From Acidihalobacter ferrooxydans (lineage in GTDB: Bacteria; Pseudomonadota; Gammaproteobacteria; DSM-5130; Acidihalobacteraceae): a stretch of DNA of 64,000 bases. Location: NCBI RefSeq assembly GCF_001975725.1, contig NZ_CP019434.1, forward strand, positions 496,001 through 560,000, given 5' to 3'. The notes beneath the pieces are model-generated. The model was not told where the DNA came from. It did no database searches and saw only the letters and a program-made list of their open reading frames with translations. Positions 31,039 through 39,433 of the stretch are shown here, in pieces. Both the position numbers and the translations under genes were made by a program. How positions within the stretch are numbered: the stretch's first letter is position 1; each line of letters starts with the position of its first letter.

Positions 31039-32775
31039 ATGATGGCGGAAGCGGAAATTTCGATTGACGCATGGGCGAGCGAGGAATCCACTGCTTCCGC
31101 GCTCGACCCGACTCGGCACGGCGGCCTGGCCGTTGCCGCCGGGTTTGCCTCGCGCCAGGCGACGCAGCACGCCCTGAACGAGGACTTTTTCGGCGCGGTG
31201 GCCGGCCGTGGCGCCGCAGCCGGCACGCGCGGCAGCGTCTGGGCGCTGGCCGACGGCATGGGTGGCACACGTGGCGGGCGCGTCGCTGCCGAACTGGCGG
31301 TGCGCGGTTTCCTCGAAGGCTATTACCAGACGCCGGCAACCCTGAGCCCGCCGCGTGCGGCCGCGCGCGCGCTGGAATCCGTCAATCGTTGGCTGTATGC
31401 CCAGGGTCGGACGGATCCCGAACTGCGTGATATGGGCGCCGCCTTTGCGGCATTGGTTCTGCGCGGCCGGCAGGCCTACCTGATCGCAGCCGGCGACGTG
31501 CGGCTATACCGGCTGCGCGGCGGGCACGTGCAGCAGATCGGCGAGGACCATGTGGTGCCGACACCGCAAGGCTGGCTACTGGCGCGCGCGGTGGGTTTGG
31601 AGCGCAGCCTGATCGTGGAGGCGATCGAAGTGGACGTGGAAGTGCATGATCGTTTTCTGCTGTGCAGCGACGGTGCCTACCGCGATCTGTCGGTATCGCG
31701 TCTGCGCAGCCTGCTGGCCGAAGCTGACCCGCAAGATGCCGCACGCAGCGTGGTAGCCAGCGCGGTTCTGGCCGGCAGCCGTGACGACGCGAGCGCGGCG
31801 GTGATCGACGTACTTGGTTTGCCGGAACTCGATGTTCGCTATCTCGAACGTCTGATCGGCAGTCTGCCGATCGAATCCGCGCCAGCCGCCGGCGCAACCG
31901 TCGACGGCTATAGCCTGCACAGCATACTGCACGAGGGGCCGTACAGCCGCGTGTTTCTCGCCACGGACGCGGCGGGTACGCGTTGCGTGGTGAAATTCCC
32001 GCTGCCGAATGCGGAGCGCGACGAAAACATCCGGCGCGCTTTTGTGCGCGAGGGCTGGATTGCCGCGCATTTGCGCACGCCGTGGAGCGTCGCGCCGTTG
32101 TGGGACGAAGCGGAGCGTCGCAGTCGGCTGTATCTGGTGTTGCCCTATCTGGAGGGGGAAAGCCTGGAGCAGCGCCTGCACCGGTCGGTGGGGCTGGCCG
32201 AGGGGTTGCGCATCGCCGGGCAGCTAGCGCGTGCAGTGGATGCGCTCAACCGGCATCAGGTCTATCACCGCGACATCAAGCCCGACAACGTGTACCTGAC
32301 CGCAGGCGGTGAATTGCGCCTGCTCGATCTTGGCCTGGCACGACTGGCCGGCGTGCTCGATCCGGCGCCGGTCGACGTGCCCGGCACGCCGAGCTATATG
32401 GCGCCGGAGCTGGTGCGCGGCGCGCCGGGCGACGCGCGTTCGGAAGTTTTCGCCTACGCCGTCACGCTATATCGAATGTTTGCCGGCGGCGCGTTCCCCT
32501 ATGCGCTGCGCGGCCGCGCCAATCTGCGCCGGCACCGGCCTGACCTGCCGCCAGCCTTCGACCGTATTTTCGCCAAAGCTCTGGCCGACGATCCCGAGCA
32601 GCGCTATCAGGATGTGCTGGAAATGGATTACGAGCTCGAATATGCCGCGGCACATGCACCTCGGACATCGTCTCGCGACGACCGCAGCCTGTACGCGCGC
32701 AATCCCGTGCTGGTGTGGCAGTTGCTCAGCGCCGCGCTCGCGGCAGCATTGCTGGGGATGCTGCTATGGCATTGA
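31039..32775 (+). CDS. PP2C phosphatase - Ser/Thr protein kinase fusion with C-terminal membrane anchor
   Basis: A 578-residue three-part protein. Residues about 30-265 form a PP2C-type phosphatase (NEDFFGAV, WALADGMGGTRGG, AAGDVRLYRLRGG, LLCSDGAYRDLS, GSRDDASAAVI, with the metal Asp residues). Residues about 290-540 form an Hanks-type kinase (CVVKFPL lysine, YHRDIKPDNVYL catalytic loop, LLDLGLARL with DLG in place of DFG, GTPSYMAPELV). A single transmembrane helix ends the chain (VWQLLSAALAAALLGMLLWH). Such phosphatase-kinase fusions often sit beside transporter genes. Here the gene lies between two APC permease genes, suggesting reversible phosphorylation of the transporters or a co-encoded enzyme. 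That role is inference. Confidence 0.92.
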   Translation: MMAEAEISIDAWASEESTASALDPTRHGGLAVAAGFASRQATQHALNEDFFGAVAGRGAAAGTRGSVWALADGMGGTRGGRVAAELAVRGFLEGYYQTPATLSPPRAAARALESVNRWLYAQGRTDPELRDMGAAFAALVLRGRQAYLIAAGDVRLYRLRGGHVQQIGEDHVVPTPQGWLLARAVGLERSLIVEAIEVDVEVHDRFLLCSDGAYRDLSVSRLRSLLAEADPQDAARSVVASAVLAGSRDDASAAVIDVLGLPELDVRYLERLIGSLPIESAPAAGATVDGYSLHSILHEGPYSRVFLATDAAGTRCVVKFPLPNAERDENIRRAFVREGWIAAHLRTPWSVAPLWDEAERRSRLYLVLPYLEGESLEQRLHRSVGLAEGLRIAGQLARAVDALNRHQVYHRDIKPDNVYLTAGGELRLLDLGLARLAGVLDPAPVDVPGTPSYMAPELVRGAPGDARSEVFAYAVTLYRMFAGGAFPYALRGRANLRRHRPDLPPAFDRIFAKALADDPEQRYQDVLEMDYELEYAAAHAPRTSSRDDRSLYARNPVLVWQLLSAALAAALLGMLLWH

Positions 32776-32843
32776 AAGAAGGAAGGCAAGGTCTACCAAC
32801 GGACAGCATGGAATGGGCACATCAATCGCAAGAGGGTATCAAG

Positions 32844-34208
32844 ATGACGCAGTTACGACGTAATCTGGGTTTGATCGAAGCGGTCGGGCTGTCGCTGTCG
32901 ATCGTGGCGCCGACCATGGCGATGGCTTTCAATGTAACGCTGGCGGCTGGCGCCGCAGGTACAGCGGCCCCGCTGGCCTTCGCCGTCGGCACGTTGGCGA
33001 TGGCCGTTGTCGGGCTGTCTTTCGTGGCCTTTGCACGCCGCGTATCGCATGTCGGTTCGGCCTATGCCTACATCACCAAGGCGTTTGGCCCGCGCGCCGG
33101 GTTCGTGACCGGCTGGGCATTGATGCTCACCTATCTGGCCTATGGCACGGGTACTGCGGCGCTGGTGGGTAATTTTTTCGGTGCCGCGCTGGAGAACTAT
33201 CATGTGTTAATTCCTCATCTGTGGCTGACAGCGGGCGTGGCGACTGTCATGCTGGCGATGTGGCTGGCCTATCGCGACATGCAGCTTGCAGCACGCCTGA
33301 TGCTGGGGCTGGAAATCGTGTCTGTATGTGCGATTCTCGTGCTTGGCGTCCTGGTGCTACACGGGGTGAGCGCCAGCGGCGGACTGTCGATGGCGCCCTT
33401 CAAGCCGGATGCGCATTTCGGCTGGTCGGGCATTGGCCACGCCATGGTGTTCGCGGTGCTGTCTTTCGCCGGATTCGAAGGCGCCGCAACCCTGGGCGAG
33501 GAGACCGGCAATCCGAACCGGGCGATTCCGCTGGCCGTGCTCGGCACAGTGGTGCTGGCGGGTTTGTTCTACGTATTCGCTTCGTACGTGCAGGTGGTGG
33601 GCTACGGTCTGGGCGACATGCAGGCCCTGGCCAATGCGAGCGCACCACTGAACACGCTGGCTTTAAAGTTTGCTTCGCGTGATTTCGCCACGATCCTGGA
33701 CCTCGCGGCAGGCATCTCCGCGTTCGCCTGCGCGCTGGGTAGTTTGAGCGCGGCATCCCGCATGCTCTTCGCGCTGGGCCGCATCGGACTGGCGCCAGCC
33801 GTCTGCAAAGCTCACCCGCGCTACGGCACACCCGGTGCCGCCGTGCTGACGATGGGTGCGCTGATGATCGCAGGTCTGGTGTTGTGGGCGCCTGCTGTCG
33901 GCGCCGGTGACTACTATGGCGATGTCGGTACCATCGGTACTTTGGCGTTGATTCTGGTCTATATGGGCGTGGCGTCTGCCGAAGCGGTCGAGGCCGTGCG
34001 GACAAGCCGGTTTATGTGGGCGCTGTTCGGCGCGCTTGGCGCCGCGATCCTGCTGTGGCCGCTGTACGGTTCCGTCTACCCGGTGCCGGTGTTTCCGGGC
34101 AATTTGTGGCCCTATGTTGTCGTCGCCTATCTGGTGTTGGGCGTCGCGTTGATTCTGGTGCGTCCGGCGATCGGCCGGGCGGCGCTCGCCGAACTTCAAC
34201 CCAGATAA
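32844..34208 (+). CDS. APC-superfamily amino acid/amine permease (second)
   Basis: A 454-residue polytopic membrane protein beginning LGLIEAVGLSLSIVAPTMAMAF with the APC TM1 pattern and carrying VLSFAGFEGAATLGEETGNP in the equivalent TM6-7 position. It is a clear paralogue of the first permease of this locus. I chose the ATG at 32844 (preceded by AGAGGG) because the homologous start is close to TM1; the frame is open upstream to 32715. The two permeases flank the kinase-phosphatase fusion, so they may serve related substrates or form an import/exchange pair. Confidence 0.92.
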   Translation: MTQLRRNLGLIEAVGLSLSIVAPTMAMAFNVTLAAGAAGTAAPLAFAVGTLAMAVVGLSFVAFARRVSHVGSAYAYITKAFGPRAGFVTGWALMLTYLAYGTGTAALVGNFFGAALENYHVLIPHLWLTAGVATVMLAMWLAYRDMQLAARLMLGLEIVSVCAILVLGVLVLHGVSASGGLSMAPFKPDAHFGWSGIGHAMVFAVLSFAGFEGAATLGEETGNPNRAIPLAVLGTVVLAGLFYVFASYVQVVGYGLGDMQALANASAPLNTLALKFASRDFATILDLAAGISAFACALGSLSAASRMLFALGRIGLAPAVCKAHPRYGTPGAAVLTMGALMIAGLVLWAPAVGAGDYYGDVGTIGTLALILVYMGVASAEAVEAVRTSRFMWALFGALGAAILLWPLYGSVYPVPVFPGNLWPYVVVAYLVLGVALILVRPAIGRAALAELQPR

Positions 34209-34394
34209 TCCATCAGAAGAGCCACCGTTGCTTGATTGTGAATTCACTTGAAAATTTTCTGCGCTCAGGCTTAGCGCCACTACGCCGCTCGCTCAGAGTC
34301 TTCCCTGTGAATTCAAATCTCCGCGCAATCATCACCTCGCCTAATGGAATATCTGGGTTCAATCGACCATTGTCATGAACAAGGATATTGACAC
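34209..34394 (+). promoter_or_regulatory. Likely promoter region of the glutamine-synthetase-like gene
   Basis: 186 bases, more A+T-rich than the genes around it, with GTGAATTCACTTGAAAATTTTCTGC and a second TGTGAATTCAAAT about 70 bases on. The pair of GTGAATTCA motifs (34239-34247 and 34309-34317) is notable. AAGGATA precedes the next ATG. Confidence 0.4.
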
Positions 34395-35657
34395 ATGAAA
34401 ACCGAACCACTCGTGTTCGCCGGTGTTTGCGACTGGGCCGGCCTGGTGCGCGGCAAGGCATTCCCCGCCGCCGATCTCGCCAGTCGGCTCAAAAAAGGCG
34501 TGGGGCTGACGCACTCCAATATCATGATGTCTCCTTTCGGACCGATCTACACCACGCCGTTCGGCACGGCGGGTGATCTGATTATTCGCCCCGATCCCGA
34601 TGTGCGCGTGGAAGTGCCTTTTGACGACGGCACGGCGGAGCGTTTCTACCTCGGCGATATCGTCAACACCGACGGTTCGCCGTGGGACTTCTGCCCGCGC
34701 ACCTTTGTTCGCCGTGCGCTGGACGGACTCGCCGAGCACGATCTGCGTCTGGTCGCCAGCTTCGAGCAGGAATTCGTACTCACTGGTGTAGATGACCGCC
34801 CAGGCGCAACCTATGCACTCGACGCCTTCCGTCGCCAGGGCGATTTCGGCGAAAAGCTGATGGGGGCGATGCGAGAGGCGGGTTTCGCGCCCGACAGTTT
34901 TCTGCCTGAGTACGGCCCGCGCCAGTACGAGGCGACGCTGCATCCTGAAGAGGGCGTGCGTGCGGCGGACGCCGCCGTGGTGCTGCGTGAGATGGCACGC
35001 GCCGTTGCCTGGCGCAGCGACATGCGCGCGATTTTCGCGCCGATGCTGGAGCCGGAGGGTATCGGCAACGGCACGCACGTCCATCTGAGCCTGTGGCGCG
35101 GCGATACGCCAGTCACCCACGATCCAGGCGCACCGCATGGCATCGCGGCTGATGCGGCGGCGTTTTTTGCCGGTGTGCTTGCGCATCTGCCGGCGATCGC
35201 CGCCTTCAGTGCACCGTCGGTCGCGTCCTACTACCGTCTGACGCCGAACCGTTGGGCGCCGGTACACGCCAACCTCGGCGTGCAGGATCGCGGTGCCGCG
35301 CTACGCGTCGCGCCGCTGTTCGCCGCCGCGCAGGAGGAGCCGGCACGCCAGTTCAACGTGGAGTTCCGCGTAGCGGATGCGTCGGCGTCTCCGTACCTGG
35401 CACTTGGGGCGCTCGTATGGGCCGGTCTCGACGGACTCGAACGCGGCTTGGCGCTGCCGAGCGTAGGCGAGGAAACGCCGTTGTTGCCGCGTTCCCTGGA
35501 AGAGGCGCTCGCCGCGCTGGAAACCGATGCCGTGGCTCGAGGCTGGTGGTCGCAGGAAGCGATGGCGGCGTATCTGTCCTTCAAGCGTGCGGAGATCGCC
35601 GCCCTCAGTGGTTTGAATGCCGACGAAATCTGTTCACGTTACGCCCAAGTCTATTGA
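34395..35657 (+). CDS. Glutamine-synthetase-family gamma-glutamyl-amine ligase (PuuA / gamma-glutamylethanolamide-synthetase-like)
   Basis: A 420-residue GS-superfamily protein. Visible are SFEQEFVL (metal-binding glutamates), the PEYGPRQYEATLHP glutamate-binding region, GNGTHVHLSLW (ATP/metal His), SYYRLTPNRWAPVHANLGVQ, and the late NVEFRVADASASPYLALGAL. It lacks the adenylylation-loop region and the length of true GlnA (about 470). Relatives ligate glutamate to putrescine, ethanolamine, isopropylamine or anilines. Given EutBC in the same locus, gamma-glutamyl-ethanolamide formation is a reasonable guess. It heads a tight group with the next two genes. Confidence 0.88.
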   Translation: MKTEPLVFAGVCDWAGLVRGKAFPAADLASRLKKGVGLTHSNIMMSPFGPIYTTPFGTAGDLIIRPDPDVRVEVPFDDGTAERFYLGDIVNTDGSPWDFCPRTFVRRALDGLAEHDLRLVASFEQEFVLTGVDDRPGATYALDAFRRQGDFGEKLMGAMREAGFAPDSFLPEYGPRQYEATLHPEEGVRAADAAVVLREMARAVAWRSDMRAIFAPMLEPEGIGNGTHVHLSLWRGDTPVTHDPGAPHGIAADAAAFFAGVLAHLPAIAAFSAPSVASYYRLTPNRWAPVHANLGVQDRGAALRVAPLFAAAQEEPARQFNVEFRVADASASPYLALGALVWAGLDGLERGLALPSVGEETPLLPRSLEEALAALETDAVARGWWSQEAMAAYLSFKRAEIAALSGLNADEICSRYAQVY

Positions 35658-35669
35658 TTGAGGGAACCC

Positions 35670-36437
35670 ATGGCACTTCTGGAAGACGACGAACCCGGCC
35701 CGGTGCGGATACAGCGCGAAGCTGCCACCAGCCCTTTTCTGTTGACCGCCGACCATGCGGGCAACCGCATTCCGCGCGCGCTCGGCGATCTCGGACTGGA
35801 TGCCACGGAGCGCGTGCGCCATATCGCCTGGGACATTGGCATCGCCGGCGTGACCGAGCGACTGTCGGCACTGCTCGGTGCGACGGCGGTGCTGCAGACC
35901 TATTCGCGCCTGGTCATCGACTGCAACCGCCAGCCGTCTTCGCCGAGCGCATTTCCCGAGGTTTCCGAAACCACGCCGGTGCCCGGCAACCGGGGTCTGA
36001 CTGAGGCACAGCGCAGGGTACGGCGAGAGGCGATCTTCGATCCTTACCATGGCGCGATCGCGGCGCAGCTCGACCAGCGCAAGGTGGCGGGGCAGCGCAC
36101 GCTGTTCGTCGCGCTGCACAGCTTCACGCCGGTTTTCAAGGCAGTGGCGCGGCCGATGCAGGTGGCGCTGTTGTACGATCGGGCGCCGCGGTGCGCCAAA
36201 CGAATGGCCGAGCTGCTGCGCGCGGAGGATAACCTGACGGTGGCCGAGAATGAACCCTACCGCGTGAGCGACGCCTCGGATTACACCGTGCCCGTGCACG
36301 CCGAGGGCCGTGGTCTCGACTACGTGCTGATCGAGATTCGCCAGGATCAACTGGCTGATGCGGCCGGGCAAAGCGTCTGGGCCGAACGCTTGGCCCGGCT
36401 GCTGCCGGTCGTGGCCACCGAACTGGAGGATGCATGA
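35670..36437 (+). CDS. N-formylglutamate amidohydrolase-family protein
   Basis: A 255-residue member of the FGase family. Conserved features are SPFLLTADHAGNRIPRALGD, WDIGIAGVTERLS, TYSRLVIDCNRQPSSPSAFP, ALHSFTPVF, and DYVLIEIRQDQL near the end. The family hydrolyses N-formyl-glutamate, but many members are uncharacterised amidases. Here it lies 12 bases after a gamma-glutamyl ligase gene and overlaps the next hydrolase gene, so it may cleave a gamma-glutamyl or N-acyl intermediate. ATG at 35670 follows GAGGGAA. Confidence 0.88.
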   Translation: MALLEDDEPGPVRIQREAATSPFLLTADHAGNRIPRALGDLGLDATERVRHIAWDIGIAGVTERLSALLGATAVLQTYSRLVIDCNRQPSSPSAFPEVSETTPVPGNRGLTEAQRRVRREAIFDPYHGAIAAQLDQRKVAGQRTLFVALHSFTPVFKAVARPMQVALLYDRAPRCAKRMAELLRAEDNLTVAENEPYRVSDASDYTVPVHAEGRGLDYVLIEIRQDQLADAAGQSVWAERLARLLPVVATELEDA

Positions 36438-37084
36438 AGGACTTCGGGCTTTCGCGCGACGTGCCGGTGCGCAAGGGCATGACCGCGCTGCTGTTCGTGG
36501 ACGTGCAGAACTACTCCGCCGAGGACGGCGGCGAATACGCGGGGCTCGACGCGGCGACGCGCGAAGAACGCTATGGGTATTTCTTCCGCGAAATGCGCAC
36601 GCGCGCCCTGCCCAATATGCAGCGGTTGCAGCAGGCCTGCCGGACGGCGGGCGTCGAAGTGATGTACACGGTGATCGAAAGTCTGACGCTGGACGGCCGC
36701 GACATGGGGCTGGACTACAAGATTTCCGGCCTGTTCTGTCCGAAAGGCTCGCGCGACGCGCAGGTGCTGGAGGCTATCATGCCGGTCGAGGACGAAATAA
36801 TCATTCCGAAGACTTCGTCCTCGCCGTTCATTTCGACCAACCTTCACTACGTCCTCGGCAATCTGGGCGTGAAGCATCTGATCGTGTGCGGCGTGCTGAC
36901 CGATCAGTGTGTCGATTCGACAGTGCGCGATGCCTGCGATCATGGCTACCTGGTGACGTTGGTCACCGATGCCTGCGCAACGCACAGCGAGGAGCGCCAG
37001 CACCATTCACTGGCGAACAATCACGGCTACTGCCGTCAGCTCGCCACCGATGCGCTGATCGCCGAACTGGCGGCGCTGTCCTGA
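36434..37084 (+). CDS. Isochorismatase-family cysteine hydrolase
   Basis: A 216-residue cysteine hydrolase. The catalytic triad is visible: Asp in LLFVDVQNYSAEDGG, Lys in IIPKTSSSPF, and Cys in GVLTDQCVDSTVRDACD, with the preceding non-proline turn CGVLTD. The C-terminal THSEERQHHSLANNHGY is typical of ureidoacrylate/biuret/nicotinamidase-like amidohydrolases. It starts inside the stop of the N-formylglutamate-amidohydrolase-like gene (ATGA). In this operon it is probably an amide hydrolase acting on a product of the ligase; the substrate is unknown. Confidence 0.9.
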   Translation: MKDFGLSRDVPVRKGMTALLFVDVQNYSAEDGGEYAGLDAATREERYGYFFREMRTRALPNMQRLQQACRTAGVEVMYTVIESLTLDGRDMGLDYKISGLFCPKGSRDAQVLEAIMPVEDEIIIPKTSSSPFISTNLHYVLGNLGVKHLIVCGVLTDQCVDSTVRDACDHGYLVTLVTDACATHSEERQHHSLANNHGYCRQLATDALIAELAALS

Positions 37085-37095
37085 TGAAGCAGGCA

Positions 37096-37188
37096 AGCCT
37101 GTCGAATTTGGAAAGAATCGGCTGCGGCGATGGGGTAATGGATCCATTTCCCACTTGCCTCGCTACGGTCCTCCAAGTCCGACAGGCT
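37096..37188. repeat. Palindromic repeat, family B, copy 2
   Basis: A 93-bp repeat with ends AGCCTGTCGAATTTGGAAAGAATC and GGTCCTCCAAGTCCGACAGGCT, nearly identical to copy 1 at 16385-16477 through the interior (GGCTGCGGCGATGGGGTAATGGATCC, CCCACTTGCCTCGCTACGGTCC). It separates the hydrolase operon from eutBC and may have split an older transcription unit. Confidence 0.85.
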
Positions 37189-37256
37189 AGTGCCGCGCAG
37201 AAGGTAGGTATTCAGGTTGCGTTGCGAATATTTTGGTTTGAGATGGGAGAGGCGCG

Positions 37257-38648
37257 ATGAGCGTATACACGCATACCGTCGGTAGCGTGAACTACCGTTT
37301 TGGCGGACTGCGCGAACTGCTCGCCAAGGCTTCCCCGCTGCACTCAGGCGATCAACTCGCCGGGCTGGCAGCGGGGTCTGCGGTGGAGCGGGTGGCGGCA
37401 CAACGGGCCTTGGCGGACGTTCCGCTCAGCGCATTCCTCGAGGATGTGCTGATTCCCTACGAGAGCGATGAAGTCACTCGCCTGATCCTGGATACGCACG
37501 ACGAGGCGGCCTTCGCGCCGGTTGCGCATCTCACCGTCGGCGGTTTCCGTGATTGGCTGCTGTCCTACGATGTCGATGCCGCAGTGCTGACGCGGCTGGC
37601 CCCGGGGCTGACGCCGGAAATGGTGGCGGCGGTATCCAAGCTCATGAGCCTGCAGGATCTGGTGTTGGTGGCGAGCAAGTGCGAGGTCATCACGCGTTTT
37701 CGCAATACCATCGGTCTCAAGGGCCGGCTGGCAACGCGCCTGCAGCCTAATCACCCGACCGACGATCCGCGCGGCGTGGCCGCCGTCATGCTCGACGGGC
37801 TGCTCTACGGCAGCGGCGATGCGGTTATCGGCATCAATCCGGCCAGCGATCATCTGCGCACGCTGACCACACTGCTGAAACTGATCGACGAGGTGCGCGA
37901 AACCTACCGCATTCCGACGCAGTCCTGCGTGCTTACGCACGTCACCAGCCAGATTGAGGCGATCGCGCGCGGCGCGCCGGTGGATCTGGTGTTCCAGTCC
38001 ATTGCCGGCACCGAGGCCGCCAACACCGGCTTTGGCATCAGCCTCCCGCTGCTCGCCGAGGCGCGCGAAGCGGCGCTGTCGCTCAAGCGTGGCACGTTGG
38101 GCGACAACGTCATGTACTTCGAGACCGGGCAGGGCAGCGCGCTGTCGGCCAATGCGCATCACGGCGTCGACCAGCAGACCTGCGAGGCGCGCGCCTACGC
38201 CGTAGCGCGAGAGTTTTCACCGCTGCTGGTCAACACCGTGGTCGGCTTCATCGGCCCGGAATATCTCTACGACGGCAAGCAGATCATCCGTGCCGGCCTG
38301 GAAGACCACTTTTGTGGCAAGCTGCTCGGCCTGCCGATGGGCTGTGACGTGTGCTACACCAATCACGCCGAGGCCGATCAGGACGACATGGATGCGCTGC
38401 TCACGCTGCTCGGCGCGGCCGGCTGTACTTATATCATGGGTATCCCCGGCGCCGACGACATCATGCTCAACTACCAGAGCACGTCCTTTCATGACGCGCT
38501 GTATCTACGCCAGACCTTCGGCTTGCGCCCGACGCCCGAGTTCGAGGCGTGGCTGGAGGAAATGCGTATCTTCGATGGCGCCACGCACTTGCTGCCGGTC
38601 GGCAACCAGCATCCCTTGCTCAGTCACCATTTGGCGGAGTGCGGATGA
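37257..38648 (+). CDS. eutB: Ethanolamine ammonia-lyase heavy (large) chain
   Basis: The catalytic subunit of the adenosylcobalamin-dependent radical enzyme that converts ethanolamine to acetaldehyde and ammonia. The 463 residues follow EutB closely: VAAVSKLMSLQDLVLVASKC, ITRFRNTIGLKGRLATRLQP, NHPTDDPRGVAAVMLDGLLY, GDAVIGINPASD, DVCYTNHAEADQDDMDALLT and IMGIPGADDIMLNYQSTSFH. GGGAGAGG stands before the ATG. Ammonia and acetaldehyde formed this way could be processed by the aldehyde dehydrogenase and ligase of the locus. No shell proteins, EutA or cobalamin adenosyltransferase genes are present in the window. Confidence 0.97.
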   Translation: MSVYTHTVGSVNYRFGGLRELLAKASPLHSGDQLAGLAAGSAVERVAAQRALADVPLSAFLEDVLIPYESDEVTRLILDTHDEAAFAPVAHLTVGGFRDWLLSYDVDAAVLTRLAPGLTPEMVAAVSKLMSLQDLVLVASKCEVITRFRNTIGLKGRLATRLQPNHPTDDPRGVAAVMLDGLLYGSGDAVIGINPASDHLRTLTTLLKLIDEVRETYRIPTQSCVLTHVTSQIEAIARGAPVDLVFQSIAGTEAANTGFGISLPLLAEAREAALSLKRGTLGDNVMYFETGQGSALSANAHHGVDQQTCEARAYAVAREFSPLLVNTVVGFIGPEYLYDGKQIIRAGLEDHFCGKLLGLPMGCDVCYTNHAEADQDDMDALLTLLGAAGCTYIMGIPGADDIMLNYQSTSFHDALYLRQTFGLRPTPEFEAWLEEMRIFDGATHLLPVGNQHPLLSHHLAECG

Positions 38649-39433
38649 GCGACGAACTCAAAACCTGGCAGCCAGACCCTTGGGTGACGCTGCGCCGTTT
38701 TACCGGTGCGCGCATCGCGCTGGGCCGCGTCGGCGGCAGCCAGCCGACCCAGGCGGTACTCGATTTTCGGCTGGCGCACGCGCAGGCGCGCGACGCAGTG
38801 CACCTTGCGCTGGATATGGACGCCTTGCGTGAGCGTCTGGCCACTTTCGAACTACCGGTGGAGCAGGTTTCCAGCCAGGCGGCGGACCGTGCGATCTATC
38901 TGCAGCGTCCGGATCTCGGGCGCACGCTGAGCGAAACGTCACACGCGCATCTGACTGGATTGGATGTGGCCGGTTGTGACATCGCGTTTGTCCTGGCCGA
39001 CGGGCTTTCGGCGCTGGCGGTCGAGCGGCATGCCGTGCCCTTGCTGGCAGCAGTACTGCCGCGGCTGCAGGCGCAGGGCTGGAAGATCGGGCCGCTGGTG
39101 CTTGCCGAGCAGGCGCGGGTCGCTCTCGGTGACGAGGTCGGGCATGCACTGACGGCCGAACTGGTCGTGATGCTGATCGGCGAACGCCCCGGCCTCAGCT
39201 CGCCGGACAGCCTCGGTATCTACCTGACCTATCGCCCGCGTCCGGGCCGCATGGACTCGGAGCGCAACTGCATCAGCAACGTCCGTCCGGAGGGGCTCAG
39301 TTATCCGGCCGCCGCGCACACGCTGCTATATCTTCTCACCGAAGCGCGCAACCGGAAATTGACGGGCGTGGGTCTCAAGGACGACGCCCCCGCGCTGGAA
39401 AGCGGTACTGCGGCAGCGCTGCAAGAGACTTGA
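38645..39433 (+). CDS. eutC: Ethanolamine ammonia-lyase light (small) chain
   Basis: EutC completes the cobalamin-binding interface of the lyase. The 262-residue product shows TGARIALGRVGGSQPTQAVL, FRLAHAQARDAVH, IAFVLADGLSALAVERHAVP, the VVMLIGERPGLSSPDSLGIY motif, and the signature RPGRMDSERNCISNVRPEGL. The ATG overlaps the eutB stop (ATGA). The N-terminal extension that targets EutC to microcompartments in enteric bacteria seems short here, which fits the lack of shell genes. Confidence 0.96.
   Translation: MSDELKTWQPDPWVTLRRFTGARIALGRVGGSQPTQAVLDFRLAHAQARDAVHLALDMDALRERLATFELPVEQVSSQAADRAIYLQRPDLGRTLSETSHAHLTGLDVAGCDIAFVLADGLSALAVERHAVPLLAAVLPRLQAQGWKIGPLVLAEQARVALGDEVGHALTAELVVMLIGERPGLSSPDSLGIYLTYRPRPGRMDSERNCISNVRPEGLSYPAAAHTLLYLLTEARNRKLTGVGLKDDAPALESGTAAALQET

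Noticed and set aside
34261-34300. Possible cobalamin riboswitch (GCCACTACG) near the eut locus
   Set aside because: Only a few bases resemble the B12 box, it is not upstream of eutB, and the rest of the element is missing.
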